64,000 nt of DNA, taken from assembly GCF_018143015.1 (NCBI RefSeq), contig NC_054740.1, forward strand, positions 13,316,640-13,380,639, written 5' to 3'. This document shows positions 45,960 to 58,775 of the stretch, one piece after another. Within the stretch, counting starts at the first letter, position 1, and the number at the start of each line of letters is the position of its first letter. The notes under the pieces were generated by a model, which saw only the letters and a program-made list of their open reading frames with translations, did no database searches and was not told the origin of the DNA. This DNA comes from Lytechinus variegatus. Its lineage: Eukaryota; Echinodermata; Echinoidea; Temnopleuroida; Toxopneustidae. Position numbers and translations under genes: made by a program.

Positions 45960-47920
45960 GTGCACCCGAGTCAAAATCATTCTCACACGTGATGATGATG
46001 ATAACAATGATAATAATATTAATGATAATAAAAATAAGTAATATACATATTTGAGGGTGATCGTATATAGGGTCTCAAGAGATTACTGTATTTATGAATG
46101 TATCATGTGATAATATGTAATCATAACTGTGTATGACATTACAGACTTTGTTATGGTGAAGACACTTTATAATATGACAATAATAATAATAATAGAGTGT
46201 TTGTGTAGCACATTGCACTTTACAATGGTCTAAAGAAGAAAAGATGAGGCAAAGCTGCTGGCAATGCTTTAATGTTTTTTTTTTATCATCAGTTAAATAA
46301 ATATGTTTTCAAAGCAGATTTAAATTGTATCTACTTGCCTTAAATTGTGTGGGATACTATTCCAGAGTTCCGGCGCTGCATGCGCAAATCCCCGTTCACC
46401 ATAAAACTTTGTCTGAAGAACAGGTACGTTATATAAATCCTTATGAAGTGATCTACATGTAAGATTTCGAACAGGTACACAAGTAGCTCAGACAGATATT
46501 AAGATGGAGCCATTTGTCAAAAACACTGAAATGAGAGTAATATGATCTTGAACTTGATACGTGACCTGTCCGGCAACCAGTGCAAGGATCTTAATACAGC
46601 CAGAGTTGTTACAATATAGGGCGAGGCTAGGTTTGATTTTGAGGTCTTAAATTTTTATTATTGAACAGTTTACCAATTCATCTTTGATCTTGTACATCTG
46701 TAGAATCATTTACAATATATCTGAAAACGCACATATTTTTTGTCATAGTGTATTGGGTTTGTGATATTGGAGAACTGTAATATGTAAAGCACATATGGAG
46801 CAGTTTTAATTAATTATGCGCTATAAGCATCATTTTATTATTCTATTATTATTTGGGATGACTATTATGTAATAATGTTTTTCATATTGTATGCTACATG
46901 GAATGTTTTTGCAGTGAAAATTTGTTGTTTGTAATTAGTATTTTGGTATTTCCATAATCCATGACTATGTTCTATACAATAGCTTAGTAGTAAAACATGG
47001 AAGAAGATCATTTCTGGTAATTTTGTCAGTAATGTTAACATTGGTCAAACCTCACGCTACTTGTGAGTCAGATTTCTTAAAGCACCCCAATGACAAGCTT
47101 GGTCGTTTCGCTCCCTCGCTTTCGGGTTTCTTCGAAAAAAGTTAACGCGTTTTGTTTGATACGGGGTGCTGGTTTCGAAAAAAAGGTTTTCACTAGAAAA
47201 GGGGAGACCCCATCCCCCATTTTCGAATTTCAGGTAAGCATCGTGTTATAACTCGGGTACCCCCTCGGGGGGGGGGGCGTATACATCAGAATATTTTCGA
47301 GAATATCAAAGATCCAAAACTCCATGGAGTAAAATTATCCTAAATTTAGCTCAAATTGAATCTAAATCAGAAGCTGCTGTATTATTTGTTAGAGATACTG
47401 CACTTAAGTATTAAATTTTTGCTTTATAATCTGTAACTGGAGTTTTAAAGAGACTGGGAGGTATTATTGGCCCAGGTCTATCCAGAGACATGAGCTGACA
47501 TCAGACATGATAGTCATCGCCAAGAGAAAAACCAAGAATCAAAGAAAACAAAAATTATAGCTAAGCATCATTGTTAGTCATTAAATTGTATAATTCTTTA
47601 TTGAAAAATCTTCATTTGTTCATACTTTGCTTATAAACCTGTAATCCTTTTAGAATGGTTTACTATCCTATCTGTTTTCTTCTTATTTTTGTTGATTACT
47701 GTATATTAATGTTTTTTTTCTCTCTTTCTCTCCCCATTTTCCCTCCATCCCTCTGCGCCTCGGAATAGTTTACTAGATAGATGGCGTATAATAAATGTTG
47801 TGTATTATGTATTATTATTATTATGTACTATAATAAATATTTTTGAAACTATTGGTGTGGCTTGGTTTGGAACAAGTTACAAGGAGGGTGGACCAAACAC
47901 TGAATTTAAAATCAACCACA
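45960..47920. other. Dispersed repeat fragments, no gene
   Basis: Contains (GAT/AAT)n near 45,987-46,035 and 46,180-46,195, a block at 46,195-46,640 ('agagttccggcgctgcatg') that looks like an interspersed repeat, a G9 run at about 47,270, and a SINE-like (ATT)n tail near 47,812-47,822. Confidence 0.45.
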
Positions 47921-47924
47921 AGTT

Positions 47925-48870
47925 AAGGTAAATTCTGCCCTGTGCCAGATGAGCGTACGCGTACGGCAAGGAGTGGAGGGGGGCGGTGGGTATATTCAGG
48001 GGCCTTGGGGCACTTGCCCCCGAAAAGTTTCATGGCAAAAAAAAGAAAAGAAAAGGAAATAGCGAAGTGTGAAAGATGATTTTTTTTCTGAATATTATGC
48101 CAAAATCTATCATAAAATTGGATTTTATTGTAATACACCTGTAAAATGTCGAAATGTTTGCTCGCTCGCAACGTTTCAGAAATTTTGCCTGATGTGGTAT
48201 ATCTGGCCCCTTCATTTTTTTTTGTTTTGTGCTCATTATGCCATTAATTATATTAATATGATTAACAGTCTGATTGTTTTGAGTGTTTGGTGCATTTCAT
48301 CCTCTTGTAAGTTCCAATGAGAAGAGTTGTATGTTTGTAAGGATGCGGGGGTGTAGTTTTTTTATGTTGAAGAGGAGATATCGATGACATCGTGAATAGA
48401 GGGCTAGTGGATTTATTTAAACTATTATTATCACATCTTTTAAAACATCATTTAGTATTGGGTAATTCCATGGGCGGAAATCTCTCCCCGAAGGTAGGGG
48501 GGACCAGGGGCGGATCGAGCTCCCGCAAATGGGGGGCGAATTTTTTTCACCCTTATGCTCCCCGATCGGCTGCTCAAAGTTGATTTTTGTGTGTTTGTTT
48601 GTTTGTTCCCCGGTTTGTTCGAAGGGGTTGCCCCAGTGGTGTAATGAGCCAAAAATTTTGAGGGAGCTTGACACGGCGTATCACATTAAATTAATTAGAA
48701 GTTGCGAGCGAGCAAAAATTTCAAAATGTTCATTACGAAAATCAAAGTTTGTGATAGATTTTGACATGACATCTGGAAAAAATAAGCTTTATATTTCACC
48801 CTTATCGCTTTCCTTTTCTCTTTTTGTTTCTTGGTCCTGAAAAATTGGGGGTGGTGGCAAAACGCCGATG
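47925..48870. repeat. Two opposed 'gcgagcgagc' repeat blocks
   Basis: A minus-strand copy (47,925-48,250, 'ttgctcgctcgcaacg') and a plus-strand copy (48,450-48,870, 'gaagttgcgagcgagcaaa') of the family also seen at 2,640. Frames inside are short. Confidence 0.55.
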
Positions 48871-48947
48871 TCCTAACAGTAATTTCTAACTTTATTCTTA
48901 TAAAAAAACATTAAAATGTGTAGTATTATCATAAGCCGTATTTAAAA

Positions 48948-50370
48948 AGTGCGAGCGCGAAGCGCGAGCTGATTTTTTTTTTCGAATTTCATGAATTTTG
49001 TCCTGAATATTGAATATTCTGGGCAATAGGCCTATGTGTGAACCTGAACAAAATGTTTATGTAGAATTACTGCGAGCGGTTCTGACTTGATCTGTAAGGG
49101 ACCTGTTAAGGACGTTTTGCAGTTAGCCATTAAGACGATGCATAATAATGCGAGCGCGAAGCTCGAGCTGAATTTTTTTGACATTCCGACCTAAAAAGTT
49201 GACGTTATTTGTAATAATTATCGGTATAGGTATAAAACCAAATAATTAACGCGAGCGCGAAGCGCGAGCAGAAAAATTGAGATTTCAGACCTAAAAATGG
49301 GACACTCTATTCATGTTTTGTAAATCATGAAAATAGATGGGAAATTAGGTCTTTTCCTACATAAATAATGCGAGTGCAAAGCGCGAGCAGAATTTTTTTT
49401 TATATTCTGATCTGAAATTGGATAATTTTAGCACGTTCTAAATAAAGATCAAGCTGCAGATCTCAATAAAAATGTGTGCGCGTTTTTTAGAGTTAGGCAG
49501 AATCTGGGCATTCTGAATATATTTCAATTTTTATCATGAAAATTGGTAATGCAAGCGCGAGCGGAACATACTTGATATTCTGTTATGAAAAGGTTGAATT
49601 TAAGCACTATCTAAAGCACTGTGTAGGGAAATTGTGAAGTAGATATGGATAGTACTTGATAAATGATGCGAGTGAGAAGCGAGCTGATATTTTTATTACT
49701 ATTTTGACCTGAGACCTGGACATTCTTGGCCTAATAATAATAATAATGATAATAATAATAATAGCAAATTTTTATAAAGCGCTTTTCCCAGAATGGCCCA
49801 AAGTGCGTTACAGCATATTATTACCCCGGTCATTGGATTCATTTCAATCAAGCACGAAAAGTGCACAATTTCCACTCCCTGGGGAGCATTCCTTGCATTC
49901 GTCGCAGCCACATTATGGCGCTGGCAAAATCAAACATACAATATCTTTCGCATCCTACCGGGTACCCATTTAGCACCTGGGTCGAGAGTGGCAAAGTGTG
50001 AATTAACGCCTTGCCAAAAGACGCTAGACCACGGTGGGATTCGAACACACGACCCTCTGTTTACAAGGCGAGAGTCAGAACCACCACACCACTACACCAC
50101 GGGACAAGTGGTTCTGACTCTCCACAGGACATTTTGTCGTCATATGAAAATGATTACTATCCTATTCTGAAAAAGCGAAAATTTTGTTACTAGGAATTCA
50201 TGAAAATTTCATCTATCGTATTTATAATGTTATAAGCATAATGACTGAGTAAATAAGCATGAGTGAGTAAAATTTGTTGACATTGAGGCCTGAAAATTGA
50301 TATTTAAGCACTTTTCTAGTCATGAATAGGATTAATGAGTTGATATATTTTCAACAATAATGCCAGCGCA
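48948..50370 (+). repeat. Second 'gcgagcgcgaagcgcgagc' satellite array
   Basis: Core variants near 48,951, 49,068, 49,149, 49,250, 49,370, 49,551 and 49,667, then, after a SINE insertion, near 50,357. Same unit family as 42,420-43,450 but more diverged. Confidence 0.75.
49733..50110 (-). mobile_element. tRNA SINE inserted in the satellite
   Basis: Minus-strand order: a tRNA-like head (ccgtggtgtagtgg; box B gtgttcgaatccc), a body with 'cgacccaggtgctaaatggg' and 'taccc(g)gtaggatg', a 3' part 'aagcgctttataaa', and a tail of (ATT)n at 49,733-49,765. The body resembles conserved metazoan SINE core domains, but I cannot assign it. Confidence 0.75.
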
Positions 50371-51117
50371 AACCGCGGACAATTTTTTTGACCAACTGTC
50401 ATAAAAGGGGGATTTTAAGTAATTTGTTATAGAATTGATACATAAAAAAATCTTATGGAATAAACAGAGACAATATGTAGGTCTACTTGGCAAATCAAAT
50501 AATACCAGGACACAGCGCAAAAAGCTGCAAATGATATTCACACAATAAAACAGACAATTTACAGAGCACTTAAAAAATCAATTTGTTAATCAAACAAAAT
50601 AACAAAAGCATGATGTTCGAGCTGAAATATGCATTGTATATTTCAAAACTTAATATTTTATGCTACATATCAGCCTATTAAACACGATATGTATTTCGTT
50701 GAACAGGCTATGCAAGCATGAAATAATATATTTTCAAATCATTTTCCAAGTCTTCCCTTGACCTTATTCTATTCAGTCGTCTCCCTCCTATTATTTTTCC
50801 TCCTTTCCCCCTTCTTTTTTCTTTCTTTCCCCCTTTTTTCCATTTTTTATCCTCCAAAATACATGTATTATTTCGACTTTTATTGATGTATTTCTTTCCA
50901 TCATAAAAGACCAAAATTAGTAGGGGGACAATTGATATTGTGTCCCCCCTACTATTTTAGGTAGGGGGACGCGACCCCCCTGTCCCCCTGGGATTTCCGC
51001 CCATGGGTAATTCTAACCACACCTTTAAATATTACTCCCACATTTTTTTTCATTTACTATTAAAGTCAATAGGAAAAAAAACAGATTTTATAACTGCAAT
51101 ATCATGTTTCGAATTCA

Positions 51118-51157
<40 letters not shown>

Positions 51158-53615
51158 ATATACATATATACTGTATGCGTAGAAATAATCTGCACTCAAT
51201 GTTTATTCTTCTTTGTATTATATATTTCAAAAAAGAATAGAAAGTGGGGTTCTTTGAAACATTCCATCTATCCTTGTATCAGTTTGAACGACCGTTGGCT
51301 TCATAAATTTGAGCCCATGCATGGAATAACAGAGCTGTTATGTTCTTAAATAACCGCATTATACTATTATTATTCATATTTAAGTTATTGTTCGTTTTAC
51401 TGTGTTTTATGATTTCGGAAATAATACCGTAACAAACAAAAATTGATAATTTTCATGCATTATGAAGCAATTATAATGGAAAAGTGACAATTGTAACTTC
51501 TTTGCATGCAGAGAGCGTTCGCATCAAATTCTAACGAATTTTAGTCGACCTAAGCTACGTCGTAAATACGGCGGGTGAATGTTTGCAGCACGTTAAAATG
51601 TTTGTGAGGAAATGACAAGGGGGCAAAGTGGACTCGTTTTCTTTAAATATTGATCATCTCGTAAACCACCGTAACATGTGCGAATCAACATTCAACGACG
51701 CAATATATGTTCATTCCGGGTCATTGCACTCGTCGAGCGAGATTCAAGAGAGTTTTGGCTTTCACGCACGGCAAACGACGGATTCAAAAACACAATAAAT
51801 GCATTGAAAATTTTCCGCTAAATGACAATGAGCAGCTGGGAGGTCTTTTTCGAAAATTGGTGAACCGGAAACAGCAGTTTCGTCCTCAGGTTCGGAGCTG
51901 ACAAACAATTGCAAATTATGTCGTTTGTTCAGAGTCCATTACAAAACTCCTGTTTTGATTTGACAATTTCGATAAAGACTTATTTGTCGTTCATGTCATT
52001 TGACAATGCATTTTCAATATTTTTGAATCCGCCGTGTGTCGTCGAAGCAAGAACTCCCTACTGAGACAATTGGGACCTTTCGCAATCTTCACCGACGCTA
52101 ATTTTGGGGTCCCCTTACACAAAAGTTATCGCTTAATCATACACTTGATTTTTAAGATTGATTGTACATTATAGTCAATAGAATCAAACGTAGAAAACTG
52201 CTGTACGATCAATGCTAAACTTTGTGTTACAGGGGGGTTACAGGCCCTACAGATCTGCTTTTCGTGTGCAAAATCCTTTCCCGCGACACCCGCACTATAC
52301 ATACATGTATATTATGACTGATGGCTGGAGATATTCGAAATGTAGGACCTAAAATAGATTATGACATGGATAAGAAAGTGGTTTTTCAAACAGATCGAGT
52401 ACATATTGAATGAGGAAAAACTTACTGAATGAACGCTTAGATATAGATCATTACACTCCATCGAATCGATATTGCATTTAATGTGGATTATTGGTGGATC
52501 ACTGGCAATTGATTTCATGGGTCAGATCAACCTCTCTAGCCAAAACCATTTCTGTACACAGCATATACATGTACAATACGTTTAAGCACGGACCCTATAG
52601 GGTCCATGGTTTGAGCTAACGGGTTTCTTTGTTCTATTGTGTACGCCTTCTACACAAACGATATGTCTCGAGCACACGATGTGAGGGGCATTATGTTTTA
52701 CATTCCCCAGAAATGGGGATTAGATTCAAATTCCGGGGGGACCACTTCCATTGATGAGTGGATACCATGCGCGACAATGGAGTTTCGAAAAGCACCCTAA
52801 ACAATGGAAGTAAGTCTTTTTCATATTATGAAAATGCATCTCTTAATTAGTGTTTGGATTGTGACACCCTACAAGTATTGGATATGTCAGTATCCCTTTT
52901 TCAGCATTTTAAACATCGTTTTGACACCCTTATAACGCTACATAGGTCTATACGTAATGTACTTGCCCACTCTGTCCCCTTTTACGCGTGGTTGCTCTTG
53001 GTATCCATTAATCAATGGAAGTGGGCCCCCCGGGCGGCCTCTCGAGCTCTAGGAGGAATCAAATGTGGCTTTGGAAAGTCGTCCTCAATCGGATATATCG
53101 CTGTTACCATAGTAGCAACCAGAATTTTGCACACGAAACGCATATTGAACGTTTCCGTCGCAGATGCGAAACGAAAAAAAAATCTCATGTCACACAATTT
53201 GCATTGCCGGCTAGAGTTTTACGACGGGCCCAAAAAGTCTCTTCCAAAATCAACTACCGTTGTAAATAGCTTCCGCGTCCTCAAACGAAAGGTCGGGAAT
53301 TACGAGACGCCAGGGACGAAGCCCGGGTAGGAAAGAGAAGGGATGTTGGCTCGAAACACAAACAACGCCCCCTTCCACGATGATTGGGAAAATGACCTCT
53401 ATTGAAATAATGAGAACGGAATTGAAGAAAATATATATATAATTAGGTCTACGTGACTTCGTCAGGGCTATTTCAGATATTTCTTTCCTCTCTCTCTTTT
53501 TTTTTTTGGGGGGGGGGTTTCTGAGAGATGCGGAAATGAATAAAGAAAAATAATCACAATAACGTAATAACTAGATCACCTTTTAGAAGGAGGAAAACAA
53601 AGGGAAATGGCCTAC
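50371..53615. other. No gene seen
   Basis: Intron 1 of the four-exon gene. Contains a pyrimidine tract at 50,765-50,850, (TA)n at 51,118-51,172, a T11-G10 tract near 53,499, and a block at 52,640-52,860 resembling an interspersed repeat. Open frames at 51,707-51,901 and 52,854-53,330 have no recognisable content. Confidence 0.5.
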
Positions 53616-53794
53616 ATTTGTATGTCCTCCGCCTCTAATGGTATAACTCTCTCCTTCGCTGGACTTGTTGATGCCGCCATGGAAACTTGTCGCTTCACCG
53701 TCCCTTTCCCCCATGCCTCCGGTACCCCCTGTAATTCAACAGGTGGACCCGCCTTCCCGTGAACACTACCCATTCTCAGTGCTATTTTATTCAT
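53616..53794 (-). CDS. Probable first coding exon of the SxIP/coiled-coil protein gene
   Basis: ATG at 53,794 with an in-frame TGA three codons upstream, 59 codons plus two bases, ending at a weak donor (CAAAT|GTAGGC). The C-terminal acidic run (IPLEAEDIQ) flows into exon 2 (ESVEEET) in the correct phase, which is the main reason to join them. Contains VKRQVSMAAS, another basic-Ser site. An alternative is that translation starts further upstream and an acceptor (gttgaattacag, about 53,732) begins the exon. Intron 1 (41,578-53,615) holds the GPCR gene on the other strand. Confidence 0.5.
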
Positions 53795-53859
53795 ATGAGC
53801 TCAGGCCATGTCGTCGGGGAACAACTAAATACTCAACATGCTCTATGTCATTCTTCCAG

Positions 53860-53920
53860 CACCAAAGACGCTTTACGCAACATTGCCATTGGAAACGCGG
53901 GCATGCGCATGCGTACTTTA
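53860..53920 (-). promoter_or_regulatory. Candidate promoter of the four-exon gene
   Basis: On the minus strand, upstream of ATG 53,794, there is a GC-richer patch with 'gcatgcgcatgc' (NRF-1-like) and 'ccaatggcaatg' (CCAAT-box-like). No TATA box. Positional support only. Confidence 0.35.
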
Positions 53921-53960
53921 CTGTTGATTGTTACGTAATTTGTTGTGCGCGCCACCACTT

Positions 53961-55317
53961 TCTCCGTCCCTTCCCTCTATAATAGTCCTCTCTTCCTGCA
54001 TCCCTTCCTTATCATTGTTTATCTGAGAGTTTTTCTATGATAAAAACAATGACACACCCGATTGAATAACATGAGAGCGTTTTATGCCCACAAAAAATCC
54101 AATTAGAAACTTGAAATGTAGTTCGTCAAGAGGACAAAATAATTAGGTGTTCTATTGATTCTAATGATCATAATATAGACCTCTAAACCGATGAAGATGA
54201 TTTACGGGCTTAGAAAAGGTATTCCAAGTCACAATTAACAGTAAGAGTGCGGAGCTTGGTGCGCGCTCGGCATTTTGGAGTTCTTTCAAGTATCTCCGGT
54301 GGCCTCAAAAAGAATGCGTTGATGATCTATTATTTTTTTTCATATCGATGGGAAAAACTGAATAATGGAACTGGTGCTCATGAAAGACAGCAATGTTTTA
54401 TTATGAATGGATGCAAACTTCTCTCCCCCCCATAGGAAATACACATAGACACCTCCCCCCCAAAAAAAATACAAAAGGAAAATAACCATGCCCTTTGTGA
54501 AGTCCTTTCTTTTGTCGTTTTCCTCCAATGATCACAAATTTCTGCAGGTTCTTAACTGCCAGGGATTGAGTGACCTTCATCAGATAGCTGCCAATTCTTT
54601 AACCCGGACTGGAGGGGACGATGATGCCCCCCTCGATGCTTCGCGCGATACTTCCGATAGGCAAAAAGATAACACCGCAAAATTTTATGATTTTTTTTAA
54701 CCCCCCCCAACTTCTGAAACAAAATTCGCGACATACAGGTATTGCATCGCGACGTCATGTGACTTTTTACGTGACAATGTCATGCCGAAAATGGCTCATT
54801 TTTATACTTTGTGTACAAAGTCTATGGGAGATAAAATTTATAAAAGGGTGATTATTTTTCGTTCTAATTGGTCTGTTTAATTTATTTAGGATGCTAAATA
54901 TGGTCTGTAATAATTTCCATTGAAAAAAAAACCAATGAAAACAAACGATGAAAAAACAAAGAAATACATAAGAAATTCTAAAAGCAAAGAAATACATAAG
55001 GAAAAAAAATTGGCTCTCGCAATTTTTCTTTGTGGAAACCTTAAATTAGGTTACAAAGATGACCTCTGCAAAAAAAGAAGAAAATTTGAGTGAAATTGGA
55101 TGTTAAATATGCAAATAATGTTTTTCATGAATGAATTTGCATAAAAAATAGATATAAAAATAACTATTTTCAGATTTTTTTTATACTAGCTTGTAGTTTA
55201 TGTGGTAAAGAAGGTACGTGCCAAATTTCGGCGCGATCACAGAACGGCGGCCGAGATTAGAAGGGGGATCATGCCCCCAGGCCTCATTGCGTCTCAAATA
55301 GCCCAGTCCTTTTAGGA
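53961..55317. other. No gene seen
   Basis: AT-rich with short homopolymers; no recognised element. Confidence 0.5.
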
Positions 55318-55321
55318 TTAA

Positions 55322-55479
55322 GGGATGGTCCAGGCTGGAGATATTTATATCTCAATAAACAAAGCAAACTTCACAGAGCAAAATGCTGAATAATTTATCA
55401 AAATCGGATAACAAATAACCAAGTTATTGAATTTTTAATTTATTTATTTAGATAAATATTTTCAGCCCGGACCATCCCT
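55322..55479. mobile_element. Short TTAA-flanked MITE
   Basis: GGGATGGTCC and GGACCATCCC ends with TTAA on both sides (55,318-55,321; 55,480-55,483), and 'atcaaaatcggataacaaat' inside. It is an internally deleted relative of 43,607-44,184 with most of one arm lost. Confidence 0.8.
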
Positions 55480-55805
55480 TTAACCTTCATCAAATTGAAC
55501 ATCTCCGATTATTCCCAATTAAAAGTCTTAAAAGAAGTTTGCGGTTAATTGCTTTTGAAACAATCATGCAAAATGTAGCAAAAATAGCAAATGAAATAAA
55601 ATGTACAAATTAAATGGGGTGGTTAGCAGGCCGATAAACTTGTTAAAATAATGGTCTGGTCTGTCTTACTCTGGCCGTCCGCCCCTTCTTTTCTTATCTT
55701 TCTCACAGGCTTTCAATATCCCACTCTCATTCACACGTACACGCATCCACACACACCCTCACTTACATCCTCGCACACGTAAACACACCCTCTATCACAC
55801 ACATT

Positions 55806-55995
55806 TTTTTTAAACAAGTGCACACCTAGTTACCAATAATGCATTTAACATTTCCATTTATTTGAAAGCAGGATAAAAGAGCATTGTAGATTAAAATAGT
55901 ACCTAGCTCACGGGCACTAAGTGCCCCGGCCGGGGATCGAACCCCTGACTTTCCGTGTATAGCCAGGCGCCTTAGACCACTCGGCCACGGCACCT
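55806..55995 (-). mobile_element. tRNA-Leu-like SINE, full copy
   Basis: Minus-strand head 'gccgtggccgagtggtctaa' (box A) and 'ggggttcgatccccgg' (box B) closely resemble tRNA-Leu. A body of about 110 bp follows, ending in an A-rich tail (TTTAAAAAAAA). It is the reference for the split copy around the giant foldback. Confidence 0.8.
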
Positions 55996-56565
55996 TGCCG
56001 TGGCCGCACACACACACACACAAACCCTCTCTCACTCCCTGTCCCCTTTGTCTATCTGACTCTCTCCCTCTCTTTTACTCCCACCTCTCTTCCACCTCAT
56101 TTTCTTTTGATGACGACTGTATTGCAATAGCAAAGGCACCGTGGGGATTTGTGCTCCGAGTTGTAAGCATCTCACGGCTTGAAGACGAGGCATCCAAGCT
56201 TTCTGCATCGTTGCGTACAAAGCTCATTTGGCATCCACCCCTCATCTCTTCTATTCTCCAAAATCATCTCGATTTCCTTCTCCACGCCAGAATCCCTAAG
56301 CTCTGAAGGAGCAGGATGATATGCGACGTTTGAGTACATTATTACTTAACCCCACACGACTTTCTATATCAGTCTAAAGCGAGGCGAGCCATTTCCCGCT
56401 AAAATCAATTGATGCGCAATTTGAGAACTCAAAGAAGTTTGTTGTGGGAAGGTTAACGAGAAAGGAGTCGTGCTAATTGTAACGTTAAGATTATCGCCGC
56501 ACTTAAAGCTCGTTGACGAGAGCTAGGTTTAGGTTTGGAAAGGAAGGTTTATCCATCGGAGTGCA

Positions 56566-56659
56566 ATGGCGGGAAAAATGTCCCACGCTTTGGTGGTCGT
56601 CTGTATGGGCACGCTATTTAGGACTTGTTGTTCAGCGGGTTCGTCAACTATTATGGTTG
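56566..56659 (+). CDS. First coding exon, probable ionotropic glutamate receptor
   Basis: ATG at 56,566 (context gtgcaATGG) opens 31 codons plus one base, ending at a consensus donor (GTTG|GTAAGT). The peptide is a signal sequence: basic start (AGKMSH), hydrophobic core (ALVVVCMGTLF), small-residue end (CCSAGSS), then IMV. Spliced to 61,420, it continues IMV-GAVFDRY, which matches how the first beta-strand of the iGluR amino-terminal domain begins (I-x-(V/I)-G-(A/G)-(V/L/I)-F). The product would be a secreted or membrane receptor. The remaining exons lie beyond the window. Confidence 0.6.
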
Positions 56660-57124
56660 GTAAGTAATATAATTTCTTAAGAAATTAAAATCTAATTCGG
56701 TTTTATTCCATTAAACTGCTTAGTAAGTTCGCATCTTATGGAGTGGAGGAGGAAAAGAACTAGGCTAATGATCAAAATCATGTTTGAGCAAAAAAAAATA
56801 TGTCTGTGATCTGTCGTACAAGGGTGTGAACCCCTTGAGACGAAGTTAAAGAAAGGCAGAGGAGAAAATGCATTTAAATGTCACATTATCAAAATCAATT
56901 GTGTCTATATACTTTGAAATTGAGCACATAAAATGGAAACTGGGCAGAATTGAGGCTGTGCATATTCTGTATATTGTGAGACGTTACTTTTTGTTTTGTT
57001 TTTGTTGCTACGTTGTAGATAGTAAAATATCATAATTTCACAGCACCCCCCCCCCCTCCCCCATTTTGGTAATCAATGTGCGCAGCTTTAGAATGTTGCG
57101 AAGTTTAGCAACTTAATCTGACAA

Positions 57125-57171
57125 TAGGAAGTTTTCGCAATCTGCCCCCGTTGGGATTGCGAAAACTACCT
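57125..57171. repeat. Short hairpin
   Basis: An 18-bp arm (agttttcgcaatc / gattgcgaaaact plus flanks) with a 12-base loop. Function unknown. Confidence 0.65.
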
Positions 57172-57276
57172 AATAACACCTTATTACGGAAAGAAAGATG
57201 GCTGCTTAGAATACGAGTTTGATTACCATTTCAGTCATATACATCATTGGAATAAGCAGCATAATGACTGTGATTA

Positions 57277-57518
57277 CACAGCAAAAACTTTGGTGTTACG
57301 GTGTTACCCGGCGTACATAGATCGAGGACCACACCTGATATTTTACATCGGTGTAAAATTGACAGTGTTTGTTTAAAAATGTATTATAACACCTTTTATG
57401 TTACATTTACACTCTTTGGTGTTATGTTCAATCTCTAGGGTGTAATTTTAACACTTCATGGTGTGGTCCTCTATAGACCCCAACTGGTGTCAGTTTTAAC
57501 ACCAAAGTTTTTACAGTG
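57277..57518. mobile_element. MITE with CAC(T/A)G ends
   Basis: Inverted ends CACAGCAAAAACTTTGGTGT and ACACCAAAGTTTTTACAGTG; the interior repeats 'ggtgtta' and 'taacacc' motifs. No open frame and no clear target duplication. Confidence 0.7.
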
Positions 57519-58775
57519 CGATATTTGCTTATCTAATTAATTCGTGTATATCGACACAGTAAAAAGCCCGTTTAAAACTGTTATACATGTAAACGCTCTT
57601 TACTATATAACTTTCACAGTCGTTGCCTTATATTTTTAAAGATTTTTAATCTACAGTAATTTAGGCATTGTTATTTACTTACACTGTCAAAAAACTTTTG
57701 TAAAGTTCACATAGTAGACAACGTTGTAGGAAATTTAATCAACTTTGTATGCATATCTTACACATGGAATATCTTATCAAGCTTTATCTATATGCAACAT
57801 CTTAAATAAATCACTGTAAAAAAGGCATTAGATCACTCAGCAATATAGATATCAAAATTGTTTAGAAAATTTATCAACACTGGAACAACTAATGAATTAG
57901 ATTCATCACCAATATTCCCCCCCCCCCTAACTTCTCATAAATTCAATGTACGATGTTCATTTCATATTGCACCTGCACATTTGCCTACATTAAGCGACAT
58001 TTTACCTTTTCATACACCCTCTTTTTATGAATAATTAGGTGCTTGTGTTTATACAGCCTTCAGTAAAAAAGGGGGACTGTTATAATGCAGGTGTTATAAG
58101 GGAAATCAGGTTGTAAAATAGTATAGGAACGGTCCTTTGGAGAGGTCCATTAAAAATATTAATAATCACGATGCATTATCCGATAATGATGGAATCGTAA
58201 CTCCGATTGCATCGTGCATTGCTATCACACTCTTTATAATGACGTCAAATTTTGTGCGCCAGTTTACATGGTTTAGGTCATAAAATATAGATTAGTTGTG
58301 TTTTTTCTCTAATGAGTGTCCCTTTACGACGCAGTGAATCACCATCTTAATTTGTCCCAAAATGGAAACAAAAACGCCGGTGTTAAACACCGGCATGGTA
58401 TCTATATCTATTCTACTGAAACAACACCGATTTGGTGTCAGGCTAATATCAGATAGGCATTCAAGCAACACCAATAAATGTTAAAACAATATTGGTACGA
58501 TACTGCAACAAATAACAATGGAAATTAAAAAAAAATTAAACTTGGTTTCCTTTTTTTATTACAGGAAATGTAACAATCATAAAACAAAACATAAATCAAT
58601 ATTGATCTTGCATGCACATCTCTTGAAGTGTCAGTTATTTTTTTTATAATCTTTGCAGTTTTTATTCTTCACAAAAACAATCAATCAAAGTATACAAAAC
58701 ATATCGTTGCACTTCAATCAAACAGAACATTGTATAAGTGCATACAACATATCCTAATTTACAAGCAACTTGTAA

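Noticed and set aside
51707..51901. 64-codon basic frame
   Set aside because: Plausible composition but no splice sites, homology or partner exon.
52854..53330. 158-codon plus-strand frame
   Set aside because: Mixed hydrophobic content, no motif, overlaps what looks like dispersed repeat DNA.
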